Source of the DNA: an uncultured Blastococcus sp.
GTDB lineage: Bacteria; Actinomycetota; Actinomycetes; Mycobacteriales; Geodermatophilaceae
Assembly (NCBI GenBank): GCA_902805535.1
Contig: CADCTN010000034.1
Location: 1-45,040, forward strand
DNA: 45,040 bases
Direction of reading: 5' to 3'
The notes under the pieces were generated by a model that saw only the letters and a list, made by a program, of their open reading frames with translations, was not told the origin of the DNA and did not search any database. The translations under genes were made by a program, and so were the position numbers. Every line of letters starts with the position of its first letter. The first letter of the stretch is position 1. Shown here in pieces: positions 37,819 through 45,040 of this stretch.

Positions 37819-40788
37819 TCAGCCTCCCGGCGACGCGCCGGCCGCCTGCTGGGCGGTCTGGTACGCGGTGACCGCCTGCTGGAGGTCCTCCAGGGCCTGC
37901 CCTTGAGCGGCGAAGTCGCCGTTGCGCTGCGCGGTCTCCAGCGCCTGCAGCGCCCCCTGGATGTCGGCCACCGCCTGGTCCACCGTCGCGTCGGGCGCTC
38001 CGTCGCCGGTGGCCGGCGGCGTCGTCGGCCCGGTCGGCGGCGTCGTGGGAGCCGCCGGCGGATCCGGCTCGTCCGTCGCCGGTCCGTCACCGCTGTCCAC
38101 GGCCGACTCCCCCGCGCCGGCGCCGAAGACCTGGTCGAGCGCCTCGGACAGGGTGTTGGCGTAGCCGACCCGGTCGCCGTAGTTCACCAGGACCTTCTGC
38201 AGCAGCGGGAAGGAGTTCTCGCCCGTGCCCTGGACGTAGAGCGGCTCGACGTAGAGCAGCCCGTCCCGGCCGATCGGCAGCGTCAGCAGGTTCCCGAACA
38301 CCGCCCGCGACTCCTGGCTGTTGAACAGCGTCAGGTCCGGTCTCACCTGGTTGTTGGTGATGAAGGACTGCTGGACCTGCTGCGGACCGCGGAACGGGGT
38401 GTTGCCCGGCAACCGCAGGACCTGGATCTCGCCGTAGGTCTCGGGGTCGCTGGACGCCGAGATGAACGAGGACAGGTTCTCCCGGTTGAAGGCGTTCAGC
38501 GCGCTGGTCAGCTGGAAGCTGGCCCGCTCGTCACCCGGGCGCTGGGCCAGGATGTAGTACGGCGGCTGCGCCGCGTCGGTGTCCTGCGTCGGGTCGTCGG
38601 GCACCTGCCAGCGGTCGTTCTGGTTGTAGAAGTCGACCGGCTGGGAGACGTGGTACCGCGTCAGGATGTCCCGCTGGAGCTTGAAGAGGTCCTCCGGGTA
38701 CCGGACGTGGCTCATCAGCTCCTCGGGGATGTCGTCGTAGGGGGTGACCGTCTCCGGGAACGCCTTCATGTACGTCTGCAGGACCGGGTCCTCCTGGTCC
38801 CACTCGTACAGCGTCACGGTTCCGTCGTAGGCGTCGACGGTCGCCTTGACCGAGTTCCGGATGTAGTTGAACTGGTCGTTGGGCAGCGCCGCCGTCCCGG
38901 CCCCGGTCAGCGAGTCCGCCGCCGTCGTCCCCAGGTCACGGAGCTCGGCGTAGGGGTAGGCGTCCGAGGTCGTGTAGCCGTCGAGGATCCACATCACCCG
39001 GCCGTCGATCACCGCCGGGTACGGGTCGCCGTCGACCTCGAGGAACGGCGCGGCCTTCTCGACGCGCTCGCGCGGGTCACGGACGTAGAGGACCTTGGAC
39101 TCGTCGTTGACCGCGCCGGAGAGCAGGAAGTTCCGCTCGCGGTAGTAGATGGCGTAGGTCAGCTGCCGGAAGAAGCTGCCGATCTCCACCCCGCCGTCGC
39201 CGTCGTAGGTGTTGTTGAGCTGCCCCTCGTCGGAGCCGTCCTCGGGCCGGTCGAACTCCCGCGGCTCGGCGCCCTCGGGCGCACCCACCACGGAGTACAC
39301 GTCCTGGCCGTTCTGCTGGATCAGCTCGCCGTAGTAGATCCGCGGCTGCTCCACCTCGATGTTGCCGGTGGTGGGCAGGTCACCGGTGGTGAAGTTCGGC
39401 TGGCCACCCTCCTGGCCGGCGACGACCTCGTTGGCGGGTGCGGCGACGAAGCCGTTGCCGTGGGTGTAGACGGTGTGCCGGTTGATCCAGCTGTCCTGGT
39501 TCTCCGACAGCCCGGCGCTGTTGAGCTCGCGGACCGCCACCACGTAGTCGTTGGTCTCGCCGTCGATCGTGTACCGGTCGATGTCGAGCTTCTCGGGGAA
39601 GCCGTAGACGTTGCGGATCTGCTGGAGCGCGGTGAACGTCTCGGACAGGACGTTGGGGTCCAGCAGCCGGGCGTTCGGGATCGTCTCGGTGTCGTTGCGC
39701 AGCTCCGCCTGGGCGGCGTCGGTGTCGACCGAGTCCCCGGTGGCCTCCTCGGCGTAGTTGACGTAGTCGATCTCGGAGAGCCCGTAGGCGTCCAGCGTCG
39801 ACTTGATCGCCCGCTCGATGTAGGGGGCCTCCTTCTGGTCCGCGCTGGGCCGGACCACGAACTGCTGGACGATCGCCGGGTAGGCGACCCCGATGACCAG
39901 GCTGGAGATCAGCAGCAGGACCAGCGCCGCGGCCGGCAGCAGGAAGTTGCGCACGAAGATGTTGGCGAAGAAGGCGATGGCGCAGACGGCCGCGACGAAG
40001 ACCAGGATCGTCTTGGGCACCAGCAGCGCGTTGACGTCGGTGTAGCTGGCGCCGGTGAAGACGTCACCGCGGTCGGAGTAGACCAGCCCGTACCGGTCCA
40101 GCCAGTAGGCGACGGCCTTGAGCGCGACGAAGAGCCCCAGCAGGACCGACAGCTGCACCCGGGCTGCCGAGGTGAGCTTCTGGCCCGGGGTCTGCAGGCG
40201 CAGCCCGCCGAACACGTAGTGGGTGAGCACCGCACCGATCAGGGCCAGGAGCGTGATCGCGAACCCGAAGCCCAGCACCAGCCGGTAGAAGGGGTAGTCG
40301 AAGACGAAGAAGGACAGGTCGACGCCGAACTGCGGGTCGGTCCGGCCGAACTCAGTGCTGTTGCGGAACTGCAGCCAGGTCTGCCAGCTGCCCTGCGCGG
40401 TGAAGCCGGCGAACAGGCCCAGGACGACGGCGACCGCGGTCAGCACGAGCCCGCGGCGGGGCTCCAGCGACTGGCGGTAGCGCTCCAGGTTCTGCTGCTC
40501 GAGCGACATCGGCCGGAACGTCGGACGGAACCGGTAGGCCAGGTGGATGGACGCCGCGACCAGTCCGCCCGTGGCGACGCCGGCGACGGCGAACAGCAGC
40601 GCCCGCGTCTGGAGCTCGGCCCAGAAGACCTCGGTGTAGCCGGTCTCGTCGAACCACAGGTAGTCGACGTAGACGCCGGTCAGGGTGCCGATGGTGGTGA
40701 ACAGGACCAGGAGCACGGCGACGGCGCCGAGGACAAGCTTCGCGCGACGCGACAGGGTCGGCACCGGCACGGGGGGCCGCATGGCCAC
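37819..40788 (-). CDS. UPF0182 family large membrane protein
   Basis: N-terminal TM helices (VDYLWFDETGYTEVFWAELQTR), long extracellular-type region (IPNARLLDPNVLSETFTALQQIRNVYGF, RHTVYTHGNGFVAAPANEV), C-terminal acidic/Pro tail. Confidence 0.95.
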   Translation of the reverse strand: MAMRPPVPVPTLSRRAKLVLGAVAVLLVLFTTIGTLTGVYVDYLWFDETGYTEVFWAELQTRALLFAVAGVATGGLVAASIHLAYRFRPTFRPMSLEQQNLERYRQSLEPRRGLVLTAVAVVLGLFAGFTAQGSWQTWLQFRNSTEFGRTDPQFGVDLSFFVFDYPFYRLVLGFGFAITLLALIGAVLTHYVFGGLRLQTPGQKLTSAARVQLSVLLGLFVALKAVAYWLDRYGLVYSDRGDVFTGASYTDVNALLVPKTILVFVAAVCAIAFFANIFVRNFLLPAAALVLLLISSLVIGVAYPAIVQQFVVRPSADQKEAPYIERAIKSTLDAYGLSEIDYVNYAEEATGDSVDTDAAQAELRNDTETIPNARLLDPNVLSETFTALQQIRNVYGFPEKLDIDRYTIDGETNDYVVAVRELNSAGLSENQDSWINRHTVYTHGNGFVAAPANEVVAGQEGGQPNFTTGDLPTTGNIEVEQPRIYYGELIQQNGQDVYSVVGAPEGAEPREFDRPEDGSDEGQLNNTYDGDGGVEIGSFFRQLTYAIYYRERNFLLSGAVNDESKVLYVRDPRERVEKAAPFLEVDGDPYPAVIDGRVMWILDGYTTSDAYPYAELRDLGTTAADSLTGAGTAALPNDQFNYIRNSVKATVDAYDGTVTLYEWDQEDPVLQTYMKAFPETVTPYDDIPEELMSHVRYPEDLFKLQRDILTRYHVSQPVDFYNQNDRWQVPDDPTQDTDAAQPPYYILAQRPGDERASFQLTSALNAFNRENLSSFISASSDPETYGEIQVLRLPGNTPFRGPQQVQQSFITNNQVRPDLTLFNSQESRAVFGNLLTLPIGRDGLLYVEPLYVQGTGENSFPLLQKVLVNYGDRVGYANTLSEALDQVFGAGAGESAVDSGDGPATDEPDPPAAPTTPPTGPTTPPATGDGAPDATVDQAVADIQGALQALETAQRNGDFAAQGQALEDLQQAVTAYQTAQQAAGASPGG

Positions 40789-40943
40789 GAGCGCTCTCCT
40801 TCAGTTGCAGACAGTTGCAGGTGTGCGGTGACACGGGTTCGGAACCGCATCGGGTCGAGCAGCCTCGAACGGTCCGCGGGAACTTCCGGTCATCCCAGCA
40901 CAACGCGTGGCGGGCGACGGGGTTCCCCGCATGGCGGGAGGGT

Positions 40944-41966
40944 TCAGCAGGTCTCCGGGGTCCGCCCCGCCCGGAAGTCCGCGAGGGCGTCCAGGGCGTC
41001 GTCCAGCGTGGCGACGCGGGCGAGCGGGAACCCGGGATCGGCTGCCGCGGCGGCCTCGGCGCAGTTGCCCTCGGGCACCAGGAACATCCCGGCGCCGATC
41101 TCCCGGGCGGACACCATCTTCAGCGGGATCCCCCCGATCGGCCCGACCCTTCCCTCGGCGTCGATCGTCCCGGTCCCGGCGATCACCGCTCCCCCGGTCA
41201 GGTCGTCCTCGCCCACCAGGTCGAGGATGCCGAGCGCGAGCATCAGGCCCGCCGAGGGGCCGCCGACGTCCTCCACCTGGATGTCCACGTCGAAGGGGGC
41301 GGCCGGCTGCTCCAGGATCGTGATGCCCAGCAGCGAGCCCTCGCGCTCCTCCGCGGCGCCGGTGGTCACCGTCGCCGTCCCGGGCTCGCCGAGCCGCGTG
41401 TAGGACACGGTCACCGTGGAGCCGCCAGGGATGCCGGTCAGCACCTGATCGAGGGCCTCGGTGTCCGGCGTCGGGACGCCGTCGACGGCCTCGAGGGCGT
41501 CGCCTTCCTCGAGGGCACCGTCGGACGGCGAGTCGTCGGCCAGTCCCTGCACGACGACCTTCACCGGGTAGCCGAGCCGGCCCAGCGCGACAGTCATCGC
41601 GGCCTGCTCCGAGGTCAGGAACGCCTGCCGGTTGGCCCGCCGGGTGTCCTCCTCCGATCGGTCCGGCGGGTAGACCGCCTCCTCGGGGACGACGCTCACC
41701 TCGTCGTCGAACCAGCCGCGGACCGCCTGCACGAGGCTGAGCCCACCGCGGCTCACGCCGACGGTGGTCAGGTTCAGGTTGCCCTCGACGTCGTTGCGCT
41801 CCCGGCCCTCGACGCTGATGATCGGCTCGCCGTCGATGTCGCCGAGGGTGTTGAACGTCGGCCCGGGCACCTGGGCGACGTAGGGCACCGGCAGCGTCGT
41901 CCCCAGGAGTCCGAAGAGGACCAGGAGCACGACACCGGCGGTCAGGGTGGCGATCCGGCGGGTCAC
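40944..41966 (-). CDS. PDZ-domain / Lon-like (S16) serine protease, YlbL family
   Basis: N-terminal TM, PDZ segment, VEDVGGPSAGLMLALGILDLVGEDDLTGGAVIAGTGTIDAEGRVGPIGGIPLKMVSAREIGAGMFLVP. Confidence 0.93.
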   Translation of the reverse strand: MTRRIATLTAGVVLLVLFGLLGTTLPVPYVAQVPGPTFNTLGDIDGEPIISVEGRERNDVEGNLNLTTVGVSRGGLSLVQAVRGWFDDEVSVVPEEAVYPPDRSEEDTRRANRQAFLTSEQAAMTVALGRLGYPVKVVVQGLADDSPSDGALEEGDALEAVDGVPTPDTEALDQVLTGIPGGSTVTVSYTRLGEPGTATVTTGAAEEREGSLLGITILEQPAAPFDVDIQVEDVGGPSAGLMLALGILDLVGEDDLTGGAVIAGTGTIDAEGRVGPIGGIPLKMVSAREIGAGMFLVPEGNCAEAAAAADPGFPLARVATLDDALDALADFRAGRTPETC

Positions 41967-42062
41967 GACGGGCGAGCCTATGCGGCGGGGCTGGACGCTG
42001 CCGTCCGCCCAGGGCGCAACGAGTTGCTCACCCGGCGAAGATCACCCGTCTACCGTGGACCC

Positions 42063-43409
42063 ATGAGTGACGTCCCGTTCGGCTTCGGACCCTCCGATCG
42101 CGATCCCGAGCGCCGCGAGCCGGGCCCGGCCGGTGACCCCTTCGGCCTCGGTGCCCTGTTCGGCGGCATCGCCGGTGGGGGCTCGCCGGAGGACCTGATG
42201 GGCAAGATGCCGCTGTTCGCCGAGCTGCAGAAGCTGATGAACTGGTCCGGCGGCCCGGTCAACTGGGACCTCGCCCGCCAGGGCGCCATCAGCCAGCTCG
42301 CCGCGGGACACCAGCCGTCGTCGGACGCCGAGCGGACGGCGGTGGCCGAGTCGCTGCGCCTGGCGGACCTGTGGCTGGACCAGGCGACCGAGCTGCCGTC
42401 GGGCATCGAGCGGACCGCCGCCTGGTCCCGGGTCGAGTGGGTCGAGAAGACGCTGCCGGCATGGGGATCCCTCATCGATCCGCTGGCGGAGAAGGTCGTC
42501 GCCGCGATGACCAGCGCCCTGCCGCAGGAGGCCGCCATGGCCTTCGGCCCGGTCGCCGGGATCATGGGCCGGATGGGCGGCATGATGTTCGGCGCCCAGG
42601 TCGGCCAGGCCCTCGGCAAGCTCGCCGACGAGGTGGTGACCAGCACCGACGTCGGGCTGCCGCTGGCCCCCGCCGGGACGGGCGTCCTCGTGCCGCAGAA
42701 CGTGGCCGCCTTCGCGGCGGGCCTGGATCGGCCGGCCGACGAGGTCCGCCTGTTCCTCGCGCTCCGCGAAGCGGCCTCCCAGCGGCTCTTCGCGCACGTC
42801 CCGTGGCTGCGCCAGCAGCTCCAGGACGCGGTGCACGCCTACGCCCGCGGGATCACCATCGACCGCGAGGCGATCGAGCGGGGGCTCGCGGAGGCCATGT
42901 CGGGGATGGAGGGCGGCATCGACCCCGGCAACCCCGAGAGCATCCAGCAGCTGCTCGGCAGCGGGGTCCTCGAGCCCGAGGAGACCCCCGAGCAGCAGAT
43001 GGCGCTGCGCCGCCTGGAGACCCTGCTCGCGCTGGTCGAGGGCTGGGTCGACACCGTCGTCGCCGAGGCCGCGAAGGACCGGCTGCCCGGCCACTCCGCC
43101 CTGGCGGAGACGATGCGCCGGCGCCGCGCCTCGGGCGGTCCCGCCGAGCAGACCTTCGCCACGCTCGTCGGGCTGGAGCTGCGCCCGCGGCGGCTGCGGG
43201 ACGCGGCGACGGTCTGGGGTGCGATGACCCAGCAGCACGGGTCGGACGCGCGCGACCGCCTGTGGTCGCACCCCGACCTGCTGCCCACGTCTGCGGACCT
43301 CGACGAGCCGCTGGACTTCGTGACCCGCCAGGGGCTGGACGACGAGCTCGAGGCGCTCACCGCCGACGACGCGGAGAAGCCGGACGAGGACGACCCCGGC
43401 CGCGGGTGA
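42063..43409 (+). CDS. Zinc-dependent metalloprotease-like hydrolase (DUF2342 / F420-associated family)
   Basis: LADLWLDQATELPSG, WSRVEWVEKTLPAWGSLIDPLAEKV, LLALVEGWVDTVVAEAAKDRLPGHSALAETMRRRRASGGPAEQTFATLVGLELRPRRLRDA. Confidence 0.9.
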   Translation: MSDVPFGFGPSDRDPERREPGPAGDPFGLGALFGGIAGGGSPEDLMGKMPLFAELQKLMNWSGGPVNWDLARQGAISQLAAGHQPSSDAERTAVAESLRLADLWLDQATELPSGIERTAAWSRVEWVEKTLPAWGSLIDPLAEKVVAAMTSALPQEAAMAFGPVAGIMGRMGGMMFGAQVGQALGKLADEVVTSTDVGLPLAPAGTGVLVPQNVAAFAAGLDRPADEVRLFLALREAASQRLFAHVPWLRQQLQDAVHAYARGITIDREAIERGLAEAMSGMEGGIDPGNPESIQQLLGSGVLEPEETPEQQMALRRLETLLALVEGWVDTVVAEAAKDRLPGHSALAETMRRRRASGGPAEQTFATLVGLELRPRRLRDAATVWGAMTQQHGSDARDRLWSHPDLLPTSADLDEPLDFVTRQGLDDELEALTADDAEKPDEDDPGRG

Positions 43410-43419
43410 ACCTCAGCGG

Positions 43420-43438
43420 CCCGCTGCGGGGCAGCGGG
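43420..43438. terminator. Hairpin between convergent genes
   Basis: CCCGCTGC-GGG-GCAGCGGG perfect 8-bp stem. Confidence 0.6.
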
Positions 43439-43446
43439 ATCCTGGC

Positions 43447-44148
43447 TCAGTCGACGACGTCGTCGCCGGGCTCGTCACCCGGAGCGGCGTCGGACGCGGC
43501 GAGCTCGACGCCCTCGAGGAAGCCGCGCGCCCGCTCTGCCCGCGGGTAGCGGGCCACGAGCGCCCAGAACCGCTCGTCGTGCCCAGGCTCGATCAGGTGC
43601 ACCAACTCGTGGACCAGGACGTAGTCCACGACGTACTCCGGCATCGACCGCAGTCGGCTGGACAACCGGATGCTGCCGTCGGCCGGGGTGCAGGAGCCCC
43701 ACCGGCGGTTCTGGTTGTCCACCCAGCGGACGCTGGTCGGCTCGGCGAGCCCGTCGAGATGGGCATCCGAGAGCGTGCGGGCGCGCGCCATCAGCTCGTC
43801 GTCACCGCCGAGCGAGCGCCGGCGTCGGTCCTCCCGCGTCTGGAGCTTCGCGACCATCTGGGCGACCCAGCGCCGTTCCTCGGCCGGGCTGAAGGCCGCC
43901 GGGATGAGGACGATGGTGCGCCCCCTCTCCCGGTAGGCGGTCACCGTCCGGCGGCGGCGGGCACTGCGCCGCACCTCGACGGAACCGATTCCCGCGGGGC
44001 CTCCGGCCAGGTCCGGGCGCCCGGCCGCGCTCGCCTCCGCGGGCCGGCGCGGCCGGGCAGCGGGCACCGCGCGACCGACCCGGCCGGTGGAGGAGGACGG
44101 GCCGATCGGCTCGGGGCACGCGTGAGCGTCAGGAGTCGATCCGGGCAC
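43447..44148 (-). CDS. M48/YgjP-like zinc metallopeptidase (DUF45)
   Basis: NRRWGSCTPADGSIRLSSRLRSMPEYVVDYVLVHELVHLIEPGHDERFWALVARYP. Start uncertain (43.98-44.15 kb). Confidence 0.88.
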   Translation of the reverse strand: MPGSTPDAHACPEPIGPSSSTGRVGRAVPAARPRRPAEASAAGRPDLAGGPAGIGSVEVRRSARRRRTVTAYRERGRTIVLIPAAFSPAEERRWVAQMVAKLQTREDRRRRSLGGDDELMARARTLSDAHLDGLAEPTSVRWVDNQNRRWGSCTPADGSIRLSSRLRSMPEYVVDYVLVHELVHLIEPGHDERFWALVARYPRAERARGFLEGVELAASDAAPGDEPGDDVVD

Positions 44149-44404
44149 GCAGGCACCGTAAGGCACCGCGGGGACCGCGCGCCTGCGCGGATGCACCCTC
44201 TCGGGTGCAGGTCGCACGGACGGTGGACACGGCTGCCGCTCCACCCGGTGACAAGGGTTGCGCGGGCCGGTGAATCCACAGTGCCGACCGTGAGGAATCC
44301 GCAGGTCGGGGCGCGGTGGGTGGGGTCGCAGCCGCACTGTCCCCGACCCCGTCCCCGGTGGGCGCACAGGGACACGCCGAGTGGTCCCCACGCGCTCCAC
44401 AGAG

Positions 44405-44413
44405 TTGTCCACA
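44405..44413 (+). promoter_or_regulatory. DnaA-box-like sequence
   Basis: TTGTCCACA, exact actinobacterial DnaA box, in the intergenic region between the metallopeptidase and DUF5679 genes. Confidence 0.45.
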
Positions 44414-44559
44414 GGCTGTGGGTGGACGGGCCGCCGACGAGGGGACGGGCGTCACCCACGGCACCGCTGATGGCCCGGTGCCCTGCCCGCACGGGTAGCG
44501 TCCCTGCCCAACGGCGCCCGGCGCGCGTGCCGAGGCACCCCGAGTTCGAGGAGATCCCC

Positions 44560-44712
44560 GTGGCGGAGAGCTACAACGGCTACTGCGTGAAGTGCAAGGA
44601 GAAGCGCGACTTCGACGGCGAGGTCAAGGTCAGCGAGTCCGGTCGCCGCATGGCGCAGGGCCCCTGCCCGGTGTGCGGCACCAAGATGAACCGGATCCTC
44701 GGCAAGGCCTGA
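44560..44712 (+). CDS. Small zinc-ribbon-like DUF5679 protein
   Basis: VAESYNGYCVKCKEKRDFDGEVKVSESGRRMAQGPCPVCGTKMNRILGKA with two CxxC pairs. Confidence 0.85.
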   Translation: MAESYNGYCVKCKEKRDFDGEVKVSESGRRMAQGPCPVCGTKMNRILGKA

Positions 44713-44840
44713 ACGGGAGCCAGCCCGGACGAGAACCAGCACGTTCCCACGGCGGCGTCCCCTCGGGGGCGCCGCCGTTCGTCGTCGAGCACCTGTGGAC
44801 GACGACAGCAGCGGCGCCGTTCCGCTGCGACGCTGCCCCG

Positions 44841-45040
44841 GTGACCGACACCGTCCACCCCCTCCTGCCGGCCGCCACTCCCCTGCTGCGCGACGGTGAC
44901 GGCGCCGTCCGGATCGGCGGGGTCGACACGCGCGGCGGCCTGGTGCTCGGTCCCGACGGGACGGCCGTCCTGGCGCTCCTGCGGGGGCTGGACGGCCGCC
45001 GGCCGGAGCGGGCGGTCCTCGGCGACGCCGCGCGCGCGGG
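44841..45040 (+). CDS. N-terminus of probable ThiF-family/TOMM-type adenylyltransferase-related protein (3' truncated by window edge)
   Basis: GTG start; VTDTVHPLLPAATPLLRDGDGAVRIGGVDTRGGLVLGPDGTAVLALLRGLDGRRPERAVLGDAARA; matches actinobacterial ThiF-like N-termini and the conserved neighbourhood. Confidence 0.5.
   Translation, partial: MTDTVHPLLPAATPLLRDGDGAVRIGGVDTRGGLVLGPDGTAVLALLRGLDGRRPERAVLGDAARA

Noticed and set aside
37702-41403. 1233-aa plus-strand ORF
   Set aside because: Antisense shadow of the UPF0182 and PDZ genes; low-complexity V/R/G/D-rich translation typical of GC-rich non-coding frames.

Overview
High-GC actinobacterial chromosomal segment; gene content and style suggest Geodermatophilaceae or a relative, but this is inferred, not tested. 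It is almost entirely housekeeping sequence: about 46 protein-coding genes, two initiator tRNA-Met genes and several strong hairpin terminators. I see no transposase, phage, CRISPR or secondary-metabolite cluster. From memory, much of the gene order parallels two M. tuberculosis blocks: whiB1-pdtaS-TB7.3-rshA-sigH-SRAP-aroA-rsgA (about Rv3219-Rv3228) and UPF0182-PDZ protease-DUF2342 hydrolase-ThiF-like (about Rv3193c-Rv3196). Points most worth a second look: (1) an intact but catalytically eroded biotin-carboxylase-like pseudoenzyme next to a stand-alone biotinyl carrier protein; (2) a 24-codon gene absent from the ORF track that matches ribosomal protein bL37; (3) an exact GGGAAT-N18-GTT SigR/SigH-type promoter upstream of sigH, with an in-frame GTG that could give an N-terminally extended sigma isoform; (4) divergent Ni-SOD (sodN) and its maturation protease (sodX); (5) two initiator tRNAs differing by one compensatory T-stem pair and by CCA encoding, flanking a SNF2 helicase; (6) a tandem 14-bp operator-like repeat between map and an HTH regulator; (7) GTGA/TCAC inverted repeats upstream of whiB1; (8) a DnaA-box-like cluster near the right end. 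No clearly novel multi-gene system is evident. The pseudo-biotin-carboxylase locus is the best candidate for undescribed biology.
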